DNA of 27,675 nucleotides, from assembly GCA_002338715.1 (NCBI GenBank), contig DDIR01000040.1, positions 53,337 to 81,011 of the forward strand, written 5' to 3'. The stretch comes from Phycisphaerales bacterium UBA1845 (lineage in GTDB: Bacteria; Planctomycetota; Phycisphaerae; UBA1845). Shown here piece after piece: positions 15,569 to 24,271 of this stretch. Under the pieces are notes generated by a model. The model was not told the DNA's origin and did not search any database. It worked only from the letters and a program-made list of their open reading frames with translations. Position numbers and translations under genes: made by a program. The number at the start of each line of letters is the position of its first letter. Positions within the stretch are counted from its first letter, which is position 1.

Positions 15569-16399
15569 ATGATCACCAAGACCTTGCAAAACCTACGTCA
15601 TTCGCTTCGTGGCTCATTCTTTGGGAAGGTGTTGCGCTCCGTCGGAATCGCCAAGGTGGGGCTTCGCTATTACGAGAATCGCGTGGTCAAGCAGGGGACG
15701 CACAGTTGCAATATTCTGGGCGTGCCCATGACTTTTGCGGTCCGGTCGTCAACGGAGATCACCCGAATCGATTCGCTCGTGGGAGAACAGCAGTTTGTCG
15801 AGCGCATCGCGAATTCATTGCGATCCGATGACGTGTTTTATGATATCGGCGCCAACATCGGAATGATTTCCATCCTGGTCGCCAAGAAAATGAAAGGCAA
15901 GCTCAAGCGGATATGTTGTTTCGAGCCCGAACCCGACAATGCGCAAGAGTTGCGAGAAAACCTGAAGCTCAACGGCCTCAGTGAAATTGATGTGCATCAG
16001 TTTGCCCTCGGCGACAAAGAGGGGACGTGCGAGTTATTCGTCTCTGGCGATGTCGGTGGCGGGTCGCATTCGTTGGCATCAGGATACAAGGAAGGTGCGC
16101 GGGCTGTTGAAATCGAAATCAAACGCGGTGATCACTTTGTTGAATCCAGCGGTTTTCCGCCCGATGTCATCAAGCTTGATGTGGAGGGCGCAGAGTTGTC
16201 TGTTTTGCGCGGATTGGAACAGACCCTAAAAGCCGGCCGTCTTCGAGAGCTGTTCGTCGAAGTTCATCCGAAGGGGATGGAGCTATTCGGCGACTCAGCC
16301 GACGAATTGACGAAATGGATGGAATCGCACCGGTACGAATGCCGTTGGAGCGAAGCACGCGGTAACCAATTCCATCAACACTACGTTTTCGCAGGATGA
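15569..16399 (+). CDS. FkbM-family SAM-dependent methyltransferase
   Basis: This is a 276-residue protein with the FkbM pattern: an N-terminal lead-in (about 1-80), then the SAM-binding motif I FYDIGANIGMISILVAKK (90-107), the acidic loop motif CFEPEPDN (117-124), QFALGDKEGTCEL, DVIKLDVEGAELSVLRGLE and LFVEVHP. Family members O-methylate sugars, polyketides or glycan ends. No glycosyltransferase or polyketide gene is adjacent, so the acceptor is unknown. GAGG plus AAAAC lies directly before the ATG, giving a sound start. There is no signal peptide. The protein appears complete. It is transcribed alone between 217-bp gaps on both sides. Confidence 0.88.
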   Translation: MITKTLQNLRHSLRGSFFGKVLRSVGIAKVGLRYYENRVVKQGTHSCNILGVPMTFAVRSSTEITRIDSLVGEQQFVERIANSLRSDDVFYDIGANIGMISILVAKKMKGKLKRICCFEPEPDNAQELRENLKLNGLSEIDVHQFALGDKEGTCELFVSGDVGGGSHSLASGYKEGARAVEIEIKRGDHFVESSGFPPDVIKLDVEGAELSVLRGLEQTLKAGRLRELFVEVHPKGMELFGDSADELTKWMESHRYECRWSEARGNQFHQHYVFAG

Positions 16400-16617
16400 C
16401 AAATCCTTATTGGCGTGGGGCGCGACCGTGCCCGGGCCACGATTTTTCACGAAATCGATCATATCATCGGTCAAATAGGGTGCAGCACCGTCAGGCACGC
16501 GGTAAGATCGCACGCAACGTTTCTGAGAAGTGCGGCTCAAAACGCGGCATGCATGACAATTCATGATCGTTTTGTTTGTTGCACGCAGACAATCATCCCC
16601 AAAAAGGTCTGACTTAC

Positions 16618-17922
16618 ATGAGTGATTTCCAGCAGCAGCTCGACGACGCACGCGAACAACTGGATGCCGGTGAGGCGTCAGCCGCCTTTCAATTGATTCG
16701 CGGGGTCTTTTTTGACCTGGAGCTGGCGTCCAACGACGACGATCTCTCGAAAGCCTTAAACGGTCTTGCGCCCATCGCCGGAGCGCTTGGCGGGACAGAT
16801 TTCCAGGACGCAATCTCAAACTGTGCGAAGAATCTCGATGACCCGGAAGCGCTGTTCGAAGTGGCGCAGACGTTTATCGAAGAGGAAGTCTTTGATGTCG
16901 CCGCCTGTTTGCTCATGCGTGTCCACGAACTCGTACCGGAAGAAGCCGACGTCGTGGCTGTGCTGATCGATGTGTTGGAAGACGACGGCCGGTTTGAGGA
17001 AGCGTTTGGCATCTTGAAAGAGGTCGCCGAGGATTTTCCCGACGATTTCTACATTCAGGGTTTGCAGGCGTTTAACGCGGTCATGTGCGGCGATTTGAAT
17101 GCGGCGCGGATTTTTGCGGCCTCCCTTCCGACGCCGGTCGATGAAGACGATCAATTCTTCGGCGAGCAGATCAAGTCGATTCTGGCGCGCGCAGATGAAA
17201 TCAAAGGCGTTTGCGATCTGGGCGAAAGCGATTTGCGCGGTTGGCATTATGTCGTGAGCGGCGGTCTCGTGTCGCACCTGTCGCCATTCGAACTCGAAGA
17301 AGATATGAATGGTCGATATGCATATACCTCCGACACCTATGCCCGATGTCGCGAGGGCATCATGCGACTCAAAGCCGCCCTCGATTTGTTGGGATGCAAA
17401 CCAGAGTGCATCCAGATTCTTCCGGAGCGCGGAAGCCAGATCATGGGACTGGCGGCTGGCACCTTGCTCGACTTGCCCGTTCGACCCTGGAAAGGCGATG
17501 GTCAAAACAGCCTGGTGATTGCGTACGACCTTGCGGACCTGGACGAGGAGTTGGGCGAAGCGCTTTGGGAGCATAAACCGGGGCAGATTCTTTTTGCCCA
17601 TGCGACGTGCTGGACGGATGTCTATCCATTTGTCGCCGACATCACCACCTACCTCTATCAACACCAAAGCTCGCCCTGGGGTGACCGCATGGAAATGCAG
17701 GGCGACGAAGTCGAAATGATGCCGGCGGACGATGCCGCACCAGAGGATCTCGCTGCCCGCATCATCGAAGCCGAGTGGGATAGCGACGAAGAAGACGCGA
17801 ATGATCGCAGCCAAGCCGAGAAGGTCGCGGCTAAGATCGGCGAACTTTGTGCCGCCCGCCAAGACAGCGGCCCGCGATCGCGTTTGTGGACCGGTCCGGT
17901 CAAAAGCGGTCAATTCGAATAA
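16618..17922 (+). CDS. Acidic protein of unknown function with TPR-like N-terminal helices
   Basis: This is a 434-residue, strongly acidic protein with no signal peptide. Residues about 1-190 are repetitive amphipathic helices of TPR/SEL1-like spacing (AREQLDAGEASAAFQLIRG, DPEALFEVAQTFIEEEVFDVAACLLMRVHEL, VLEDDGRFEEAFGILKEVAEDFP). From about 200 there is a globular region (RGWHYVVSGGLVSHLSPFE, ECIQILPERGSQIMGLAAG, LVIAYDLADLDEELGEALWEHKPGQILFAHATCW) whose alternating strands and helices suggest an alpha/beta fold. The tail is Asp/Glu-rich. I do not recognise the family. ATG 16618 was chosen over ATG 16576; the ribosome site is weak (AAGG ten bases upstream). No partner is evident in the neighbourhood. 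Confidence 0.75.
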   Translation: MSDFQQQLDDAREQLDAGEASAAFQLIRGVFFDLELASNDDDLSKALNGLAPIAGALGGTDFQDAISNCAKNLDDPEALFEVAQTFIEEEVFDVAACLLMRVHELVPEEADVVAVLIDVLEDDGRFEEAFGILKEVAEDFPDDFYIQGLQAFNAVMCGDLNAARIFAASLPTPVDEDDQFFGEQIKSILARADEIKGVCDLGESDLRGWHYVVSGGLVSHLSPFELEEDMNGRYAYTSDTYARCREGIMRLKAALDLLGCKPECIQILPERGSQIMGLAAGTLLDLPVRPWKGDGQNSLVIAYDLADLDEELGEALWEHKPGQILFAHATCWTDVYPFVADITTYLYQHQSSPWGDRMEMQGDEVEMMPADDAAPEDLAARIIEAEWDSDEEDANDRSQAEKVAAKIGELCAARQDSGPRSRLWTGPVKSGQFE

Positions 17923-18052
17923 CGCTGGCGGCGTCAACAGCCGTCATCGTATCAGCCCAGGCAAAATTCTTGCGAGTGTTTCCGTCGTTGTCCGTAGCCA
18001 TGAATGAAGCCGATCCGATTTCCGAATCGTGCGAAGTTCAAAGGCGACAGCG

Positions 18053-18391
18053 ATGGATGTTCTGCACTTCATTTTCCTGCGGGTTCATTACGCGACCGAT
18101 TGGCAGGCGATGACGCCGGTCGATTATTGCCTCGTGGGTTTTAATTCGATCGAGGCGCTGATCTGGTTTGGGTGCGCCGCATACGTGTTTCGTCGAAACG
18201 CGCGACTGCACAATTCAGGACGTGAGCAGCTTTATGGCGTGCTGTTTGTGCTTTTTGGCATGACCGACATCGTGGAGACGATTCAGGTTTCGAGCCCGCT
18301 GATCTGGGTCAAGCTGTTCGTGCTTATTCCATTGTTCGCCATGCGTCGGATGGTTCTCGGTACCTACAATCCAACACCAAAACTCATATAG
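18053..18391 (+). CDS. Small membrane protein of unknown function
   Basis: This is a 112-residue protein with three hydrophobic stretches: about 27-47 (YCLVGFNSIEALIWFGCAAYVF), 62-80 (LYGVLFVLFGMTDIVETI) and 83-98 (PLIWVKLFVLIPLFAM). A basic loop (RRNARLHNSGREQ) lies between the first two. No known family is recognised. ATG 18053 follows AAGG by eight bases and is preferred over the in-frame GTG at 18029. It lies 130 bp after the TPR-like gene on the same strand and converges with the Cys-rich lipoprotein gene. Confidence 0.65.
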   Translation: MDVLHFIFLRVHYATDWQAMTPVDYCLVGFNSIEALIWFGCAAYVFRRNARLHNSGREQLYGVLFVLFGMTDIVETIQVSSPLIWVKLFVLIPLFAMRRMVLGTYNPTPKLI

Positions 18392-18525
18392 CCAAATTAC
18401 GCTCGATCCGTACCTACATGAATCGCGCGATGCTCATTTTGAGTGAACGAGTCTCGGTTCTTTGCCTGCGGGCCTCAGCTATGCTTGGTAGATGGCGGCT
18501 TTTTTCTGTAAAATCCCAGGAGCGG

Positions 18526-20415
18526 TTATGGACACCCCGCACCGACCCCGGCTTGGACCGCATTGTTGAGCAGATCGTCAAGGACCTGGTCGCGAGCGGA
18601 ATCGCCGTTCTCGTCGGTGATTGGCGTACTGAGCACATAACTGACTTCGACGGTACGCTGCGTACTTGCTTGTGTACAACAACCTTCTGACACGATATCG
18701 CCGATTTCCGCATCTTCGCAGGCGCCGCTCGGGGTCCCCGTGCTGGGAGGCGCCCATCGAATATTCAGGCCGAAGACAGCCGTGGTCAGGCCGTCTGAGC
18801 GGACGTATCGACATTCTGCGTGATACGTGCTGAACACAAAGAACGAATCGATCACGACGTCTCTCAGTGCTGGCACATTGTCACCACTGACATTGACCGT
18901 AAAGCCGGCAGGGCACACGCCAATTGTCGGGTCGCCAGGCGGTTGGGCGCAATCTTCGTCAAGTGTCGGACACGGGAACTCGTCGGAATCGCATCGGCCA
19001 TCACTGATGCAGCACACTTCCAATCGATCGCAGAAGTCGAAGTTGGTGCAGTCGGAATCGGTTTGCTCGGGACACCGGGCCAGATCGCAAATACCGTCAC
19101 CGTCGCAGCATAGCCCGAAATTTTCGCAGAATTCGACGTCGCCGCAGTCGGGATCGGATGGTTCGATGGGGCACTCGGAGTTACAGATACCGTCGTCAGA
19201 ACAGTCGGGTTCTGTCGGTTCGGCGTTGACGTCGCGGGCACCGCAATCGACGCAATCGGTGCCCAATTCACACAAGGAATGATCGGAGTCGGGTCCGCCA
19301 TCATCACACTGCCCGTCAAAAGCAAACTCGCAGGTATTGTCGCAGCCCTCGCCGAAAACAGGATCCAGTTCTGTGGAGATCGGGATACCCCCGAGCGCTT
19401 CGCAAACTGCATCCTGCACGTTTTGGCCGTTGGTGATGATTCGGGTGCCGTCTTCCACGATGGTGACGCCCATGCACAACAGGTCAGGGAGCGTCGCCTT
19501 TTTCAGCAGCTTTCCTACCGACCAGCCACTTTTTGCCATCGCGCAGAGTGCGTTGACGCCAAGCTTGAGTTTGGCGATGGTCACAGGAGCGAACTCCGCG
19601 CCGCCTTGTCCGCTGGGAAGGGGGTCTGATCCGCGAAGCCCTTCCAGAAACCCGTTGGCCGCAAGACATGCCCCATCGAGCGTTCGCGTTGGTCCTGTCG
19701 ACGTGACGGCCTCCCATAGTGCGCAGGTAATGTCCGCCGTCGTCACGATGCTGGATATGCCCGGGCAATTGAATTGCGGATTGGTCCCACGCGGTTTGCC
19801 TGTTTCAATAAGGGGTGCTGACTTGCTTGCACGCGCCAGCATGATCGCCCCCTGATCGTATTCGGAGTTTTCTGTCGGATTGACGATCGACGCTGCTTCG
19901 TCAATGGTAACGATTTCATTTGAATCAATTTCGACGGCCAGCGTGCTCGGCGGAGACGTGCCTTGCAGCGTCATCGTGATACGCAAGCCACCCTCGTCGA
20001 GAACCTCGAATTCCGCTGCGTCGCCAGTTGGAATGGTGACTTTGATATGACCGTTGCTCGTGATTTCTTCCGCGAGGATCAGCCGATCGGTGATGCCCTC
20101 CAGAACTGCGCCGCGGACGCGGACCGACCCGTCGGAAAACCGATCTCCGAGCACGAAGAGCGAATTGTTGCTTTCTTCGAAAGCGAAACCGTAAAGCGTT
20201 CCTTCGGGCCCCAGCGTGAGCGGACTGGTCGGGACAAAACTGATCTCGGTGTCCTCCACGCCAGCGTCATCGTCAATCTTGTCGGCGATGGCTTGGCCGC
20301 GTGCCTCAGGCGAGTTGGGATCTTCCTCGTCAACGGGTAAAGGTTCACATCCGCCTCCCAACAACAGCATGAGCAAGAACACCGCAACGATAGGGGATTG
20401 ACGACCCGCGTTCAT
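18526..20415 (-). CDS. Large Cys-rich lipoprotein with LNR-like repeat motifs
   Basis: This is a 629-residue lipoprotein. The signal peptide ends in LGGGC (lipidated C23), and GGAGG five bases before ATG 20415 fixes the start. Residues about 60-200 are beta-rich. About 220-345 has paired cysteines and helices. At 358-393 there is an LNR-like motif, C-x3-C-EFAFDGQCDDGG-x6-C-ELGTDCVDCG, whose spacing is repeated in the adjacent matrixin. Three shorter repeats follow to about 490, each of the form DG-x-C ... CP ... D-x-DC, with acidic residues that suggest calcium binding. The C-terminal domain holds more paired cysteines. It is likely at the cell envelope surface. Function is unknown. It sits downstream of the protease gene on the same strand, 133 bp away. 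Confidence 0.8.
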   Translation of the reverse strand: MNAGRQSPIVAVFLLMLLLGGGCEPLPVDEEDPNSPEARGQAIADKIDDDAGVEDTEISFVPTSPLTLGPEGTLYGFAFEESNNSLFVLGDRFSDGSVRVRGAVLEGITDRLILAEEITSNGHIKVTIPTGDAAEFEVLDEGGLRITMTLQGTSPPSTLAVEIDSNEIVTIDEAASIVNPTENSEYDQGAIMLARASKSAPLIETGKPRGTNPQFNCPGISSIVTTADITCALWEAVTSTGPTRTLDGACLAANGFLEGLRGSDPLPSGQGGAEFAPVTIAKLKLGVNALCAMAKSGWSVGKLLKKATLPDLLCMGVTIVEDGTRIITNGQNVQDAVCEALGGIPISTELDPVFGEGCDNTCEFAFDGQCDDGGPDSDHSLCELGTDCVDCGARDVNAEPTEPDCSDDGICNSECPIEPSDPDCGDVEFCENFGLCCDGDGICDLARCPEQTDSDCTNFDFCDRLEVCCISDGRCDSDEFPCPTLDEDCAQPPGDPTIGVCPAGFTVNVSGDNVPALRDVVIDSFFVFSTYHAECRYVRSDGLTTAVFGLNIRWAPPSTGTPSGACEDAEIGDIVSEGCCTQASTQRTVEVSYVLSTPITDENGDSARDQVLDDLLNNAVQAGVGAGCP

Positions 20416-20548
20416 GTGTTCCTCCGTCGCCCGAACAAGCATGACCTGCTGTCTGAAGTTCTCCCTCAAGCCCCATGGGATTGCAAAGGAATTCGCCCCG
20501 ATTTTCTCGAATAATGACGTGATCGTTCGTTGAAATCGTGAGAACCGG

Positions 20549-22141
20549 CTAATTGCCCGATGTCTGCCAATTCACTCTTTGATGCAGGGGCATCGACAGC
20601 GGTTGCTTCTTGGACGGGATGGGCTGGAAGACGTCCATCGGCGACAGGTGTTGTTCGTCGGCAGGGACGTGCTTGCCTTGGACAACCCGGACGCCGCAGT
20701 CGCTGCAATCGGTACCGAAGTCGCAGAATTGTTCGAACCCGTCACCACCGTCGTCGCACTCGCCGTCTTGCGCGAAGAAGCAGGAGTCGTCGCAGAACTG
20801 TTGGCCGCCTCCGTTGGGTGGATCGATTACCGCGCCTGAGCAATCCGCAGCGTCGGTCTTGAATGCCTGCCACGTGCCGACGAAACCGCCAGCCGTCTCG
20901 ACGTTGCCGGAGATCGCGTCATTGAAGATGACACCATCAAAGCCGAAGAAAAAGTCCGGTGAAATCATCAGCATGTTGCCGGCGATGTCCGCACCGCCGT
21001 ACAACTCGACGATCGATTCAAACCCATACTGAAGCACCGCAATCTCGCCGAGCACGCAACCTTCCGCGTCGATGCCCACCGCAACGGGCGTGCCATCGTT
21101 GGCCACCCCGCAGTACAACCCGGCAATGTCGCCCACCGCGCCGCCTCCGCCAAACTCCGGCGTGAACGGGTCGGTGTCCTGGTCGACCTCATCGCCATCG
21201 CTCACGCCGTCGCCATCGGTGTCGGGATTGAGCGGATTCAAACCGAACACGACTTCAAAATCGATCAAGCCGTCATCGTCGGTGTCGGCATCGTTCGGGT
21301 CTGTCCCGGTGATGAAGAGTTCGGTGTCGGTGTCCAGTCCGTCACCATCCGGGTCTTCGGCGTCGATGTTGGATGGATCGGTCGGGACGTTCGCGGGCAT
21401 GTCGGGGCGGTCTGGTTGGCGCGGCATGACGCCGCCGTCGCGGGCGCCGTAAAGTTCCTGCGCGCCGGAGATGTCGTCGGACGTCAAGTCGAGCTTGCGC
21501 TGTCCGGGTCGATAACTCGGATACATAACCGCCGCTTCGACATCGCTGTGTCCCAGTCCAAGTCCATGACCCAACTCGTGGATGGCTGTTTCCAACAATC
21601 GCACTTGCGCACCCGTCGCGTTGTCGTCGGCCCAGGTTTCCGCGTCGTCGAAGTGACAGTCGCCGGCATTGGGGCCGCCGCTTCCCGGTGGGAAATAGCA
21701 ATGGGCGAGTACGCCGCTGGGACCATCAAACGCGCCGCCCTGACCTTCACGCGCGGGGCATTTCTGGTTGGTGGCTTCGTAGAGTTCGCAGTGATCGCCC
21801 GTGCCAAACCCGATGACCATGTCTGCGTTGGCGGCAGCGTCAACACGTTGAAAGTTGAGCGGTACGGCCAGCGACCACGTTTGCAACGCGTCGGCGATGA
21901 TCTGCTCCTGCGTGCTTTCAGGCAGGTCGGGTGAGAAACTCTGGATGAAGTAGGTGAGGTTCTGCTTTTGCCAACGCGTTTTCAGCGAATAGCTGGCGAG
22001 GAATTCGGATTCCTGTTGGTCGGGCAAGCCGTCGTAGCGGGTCTCCCCGGCTGTCGGGTCGCCGTCACCGCCCGGTGGAGGTGTCGTTTGGCAACCTGCC
22101 AAAACCAACGTCAACAGCAATAGTGATGTCTTGCGTAACAT
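20549..22141 (-). CDS. Matrixin-type zinc metalloprotease lipoprotein with TSP3-like repeats
   Basis: This is a 530-residue lipoprotein (LAGC, C17; ATG 22141 follows GGGAGG by seven bases). Residues about 55-232 are a complete matrixin (M10-type) catalytic domain: [13 protein letters not shown], the strand [13 protein letters not shown], structural-zinc segments LAHCYFPPG and [11 protein letters not shown], zinc helix [11 protein letters not shown] (188-198) and a Met-turn VMYP (M206). From about 260 to 328 are thrombospondin-3-like calcium repeats ([35 protein letters not shown]). A beta-rich domain follows, then an LNR-like Cys motif at 450-484 shared with the neighbouring lipoprotein, and a polar tail. 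No cysteine-switch prodomain is visible. It is probably a surface-bound protease; the substrate is unknown. Confidence 0.9.
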   Translation of the reverse strand: MLRKTSLLLLTLVLAGCQTTPPPGGDGDPTAGETRYDGLPDQQESEFLASYSLKTRWQKQNLTYFIQSFSPDLPESTQEQIIADALQTWSLAVPLNFQRVDAAANADMVIGFGTGDHCELYEATNQKCPAREGQGGAFDGPSGVLAHCYFPPGSGGPNAGDCHFDDAETWADDNATGAQVRLLETAIHELGHGLGLGHSDVEAAVMYPSYRPGQRKLDLTSDDISGAQELYGARDGGVMPRQPDRPDMPANVPTDPSNIDAEDPDGDGLDTDTELFITGTDPNDADTDDDGLIDFEVVFGLNPLNPDTDGDGVSDGDEVDQDTDPFTPEFGGGGAVGDIAGLYCGVANDGTPVAVGIDAEGCVLGEIAVLQYGFESIVELYGGADIAGNMLMISPDFFFGFDGVIFNDAISGNVETAGGFVGTWQAFKTDAADCSGAVIDPPNGGGQQFCDDSCFFAQDGECDDGGDGFEQFCDFGTDCSDCGVRVVQGKHVPADEQHLSPMDVFQPIPSKKQPLSMPLHQRVNWQTSGN

Positions 22142-22253
22142 AGACCGTCCTCCCGCCAATAGCCCTTACCGTAGGGAATCGGATTCCTGAAAAAATCTTC
22201 AAACCGGTGAATCGGCGTCGCGAAAGGTGAGTAGACGCGACACCCATGCCCCC

Positions 22254-22295
22254 CGATATTGTAATACTTCGATGAACGTTATAATCGCAATATCG
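22254..22295. promoter_or_regulatory. Divergent promoter region with inverted repeat
   Basis: CGATATTG (22254-22261) and CAATATCG (22288-22295) are perfect inverted repeats 26 bp apart. Between them lies an AT-rich core that reads TATAAT (22280-22285) on plus and TATAAC (22283-22278) on minus. The minus element has a TTGCCA 16 bp upstream; the plus element has only a weak TTGTAA at 15 bp. It lies between the divergent matrixin and lipoprotein genes. Both promoter and operator readings are tentative. Confidence 0.35.
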
Positions 22296-22318
22296 CCATT
22301 GGCAAAACGATAATCAGG

Positions 22319-22996
22319 ATGCTTGAAAACGACATGCATGGACGACCCAAACTTGCAATTTTCGCCCTTGGCTTTTGCACGGTGTTCGGCGCGGTCGCGC
22401 TGATCGGCTGCCAGACCTCACCCCCTGGTGATACGCCATCCGATGGAAATGGCGGTGGTGGTGATGGGGGTGGCGGTGGAGACAATGGCGGCGGTGACAC
22501 CGGTGGCGATACGGTTCCGTTTGTGACCGGGGAGACCAAACGGGTGGCGCTGCAGAGCGGATGCGCTCAGACGGTGCTGGAATGCTCGACGACCCATCCG
22601 ATTGTGGTGTTGGATGTGCTGCCGGAAGAAGGGCAGTTTGTGACAGAAAGTGACACTGGCTTTGTGGTCGTGGGTAGCAACGACGACGGCTCTGAGGTGT
22701 TGCACTTTCGCGGAAGTCGCAGCGTGCCGGGCGTTGGCGCCGAAGGGTTGACCTTCAGTTGGAGCACCGGCGCCACCGACGACAATCCCGATACCTTTGC
22801 CCCGGGCGAAGAGTTCTCAACCGAAGCCGACACAACCATCCGCATGGGTGTTGGTTTTCATTACATCCGCCTGACCGTTCGCAACGACAACGCAGCGCCG
22901 GCTGCTCCATCGACCGCCGATCTGACGACGAGCTTTGTCGAAGTTGAGGTCGAGGTCCGCTTCTCGCAGGGCTCCGACTTCTTCGCCAAGCAGTAG
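22319..22996 (+). CDS. Lipoprotein with Gly/Asp-rich linker
   Basis: This is a 225-residue protein with a signal peptide ending in ALIGC (lipidated C31 counted from ATG 22319). Next comes a low-complexity Gly/Asp/Asn linker (about 43-68) encoded by GGTGGC-like triplets, then a compact beta-rich domain (about 70-220). That domain contains VALQSGCAQTVLECSTTHPIVVLDVLPEEG, LHFRGSRSVPG, FHYIRLTVRND and FVEVEVEVRFSQG. The pattern resembles an extracellular beta-sandwich, but no family is recognised. Another ATG at 22334 is possible; neither has a good ribosome site. The TAG stop is the first triplet of the hairpin repeat that follows. It is convergent with mutY. Confidence 0.72.
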   Translation: MLENDMHGRPKLAIFALGFCTVFGAVALIGCQTSPPGDTPSDGNGGGGDGGGGGDNGGGDTGGDTVPFVTGETKRVALQSGCAQTVLECSTTHPIVVLDVLPEEGQFVTESDTGFVVVGSNDDGSEVLHFRGSRSVPGVGAEGLTFSWSTGATDDNPDTFAPGEEFSTEADTTIRMGVGFHYIRLTVRNDNAAPAAPSTADLTTSFVEVEVEVRFSQGSDFFAKQ

Positions 22997-23057
22997 GGTG
23001 GGCCGTGCCCACCGCTGTTTGATTGGCGAACGACATGGTGGGCAAGGCCCACCCTAC
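22993..23057. repeat. Intergenic inverted repeat, copy 2, supplying two stop codons
   Basis: The left arm (22993-23013, starting GTAGGGTGGGC) and right arm (23037-23057, ending GCCCACCCTAC) are near-perfect complements around a 23-bp loop. It is the same element as at 13415-13480, including the adjoining CGCTGTT. It fills essentially all of the 57 bp between two convergent genes. The TAG of the left arm is the stop of the lipoprotein gene; the TAG read on minus in the right arm is the stop of mutY. It could also act as a bidirectional terminator hairpin. Confidence 0.85.
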
Positions 23058-24142
23058 GGTGATATCGCTGACAATACTTTTTGAAATGCTTTGGGCAGCG
23101 GCAGCGCGTTGTCCTTGCGTGCCCATTGAAACGGCTTTGGCACGCGGGATTTCCTGCACGTTGCGCGATACACGTTGAATCGCACGGTTCGATGGGTCAG
23201 TTGATGCTGCACCGCACGCGCTTTGACGGGGCGGCTTAGTGTCTTGCAAACGGATGCCGGCAGAACCGCTTCACACACCGCATCAATTCGTTCGCCATTG
23301 GCCTCAGCATTCGGCAGTTCCCACATGCCAGCCCAAAGTCCCGAATCGCTTCGCCGATGAAGCAGTACATATTCGCCGGATTCGATCACGAAGGCAGACA
23401 GGTCCATGCGTGTGGGTTTCAAACGCTTGCGAACGGGAGGAATCTTATCGACTAGGTCACGCTGCCTGGCGAGACAGATACGATTGAGCGGGCAAGTGTC
23501 ACACAATGGCATTTTCGGTGTGCAAACCGTCGCGCCAAGGTCCATCAACGCTTGATTGAAGTCGCCGCAGCGTTTTCGCGGGATGATTTCGCCCGATATC
23601 TGCCAGAGCTTCGCGATCGTTTTGGCGTCACTTTGCAAATCGCGAATCGCAAACACCCGCGCGAGCACCCGCTTGACGTTGCCATCGAGAATCGGCGCGG
23701 ATACGTCAAAGGCAATCGACGCGATCGCACCAGCCGAGTATCGACCCACGCCCGGCAGCGCCATCAAACCCTCAACCGTTTCCGGAAAACGCCCGCCCAA
23801 CTCGTCGGCGACAACCTTCGCCGCATCATGGAGCAGGTGGGCTCGGCGGTAGTAACCAAGTCCCGCCCACATCGCCAGCACATCCTCGCGAGGGGCAGCC
23901 GCCAGCGCGTCGACGTTCGGATACGTCTTCAAGAACGCTGCATAATATGGTGCGACGGTGCTCGTTTGGGTCTGCTGAAGCATCATCTCCGACAACCAGA
24001 CCGCATAGGGATCGGGATTGTCCGAGCGCCAGGGCAGTTCGCGACGATGGCGATCGTACCAACTCAGCAGGCGCCGCCGCAGACGTGGTAACTCGACAGG
24101 GTCGCCTGATGCGTTAGCGGCTGATCGTGGGGCGGTTGGCAT
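23054..24142 (-). CDS. mutY: A/G-specific adenine DNA glycosylase MutY
   Basis: MutY removes adenine mispaired with 8-oxoguanine in base-excision repair. The 362-residue protein has the catalytic Glu in LSEMMLQQTQT (E52), the helix-hairpin-helix LPGVGRY (129-135), the catalytic Asp in ILDGNVKRVLARV (D153) and the iron-sulfur cluster C207-x6-C214-x2-C217-x5-C223. From about 240 a NUDIX-like C-terminal domain follows (SAFVIESGEYVLLHRR, GLWAGMWELPNAE, VQHQLTHRTVRFNVYRA), used for 8-oxoG recognition. Length and motifs are normal. The stop codon lies inside the adjacent hairpin repeat. ATG 24142 has no strong ribosome site. It is divergent from the M14 lipoprotein. Confidence 0.95.
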   Translation of the reverse strand: MPTAPRSAANASGDPVELPRLRRRLLSWYDRHRRELPWRSDNPDPYAVWLSEMMLQQTQTSTVAPYYAAFLKTYPNVDALAAAPREDVLAMWAGLGYYRRAHLLHDAAKVVADELGGRFPETVEGLMALPGVGRYSAGAIASIAFDVSAPILDGNVKRVLARVFAIRDLQSDAKTIAKLWQISGEIIPRKRCGDFNQALMDLGATVCTPKMPLCDTCPLNRICLARQRDLVDKIPPVRKRLKPTRMDLSAFVIESGEYVLLHRRSDSGLWAGMWELPNAEANGERIDAVCEAVLPASVCKTLSRPVKARAVQHQLTHRTVRFNVYRATCRKSRVPKPFQWARKDNALPLPKAFQKVLSAISP

Positions 24143-24271
24143 GACCGCATTGTCTCGCTGCTGCGTATAAGCGGCAACCCTTGGCTGTGAATTCGCCCCT
24201 TGCCGATCGCTGCGATTCGACGTAGCCTCTCGGGACGAAGTCGTCGCTAGCTGGCCACGCTGTCATGGAGG

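Noticed and set aside
16816..17937. 373-aa minus-strand open frame opposite the TPR-like gene
   Set aside because: It is a mirror of the acidic plus-strand gene. The plus frame has the coherent helix repeats and codon pattern.
22440..22510. GGTGGC-rich stretch considered as a minisatellite or phase-variable tract
   Set aside because: The units are imperfect and in-frame, encoding a Gly/Asp linker after a lipidated Cys, which is common in lipoproteins. There is no homopolymer or exact repeat likely to slip.
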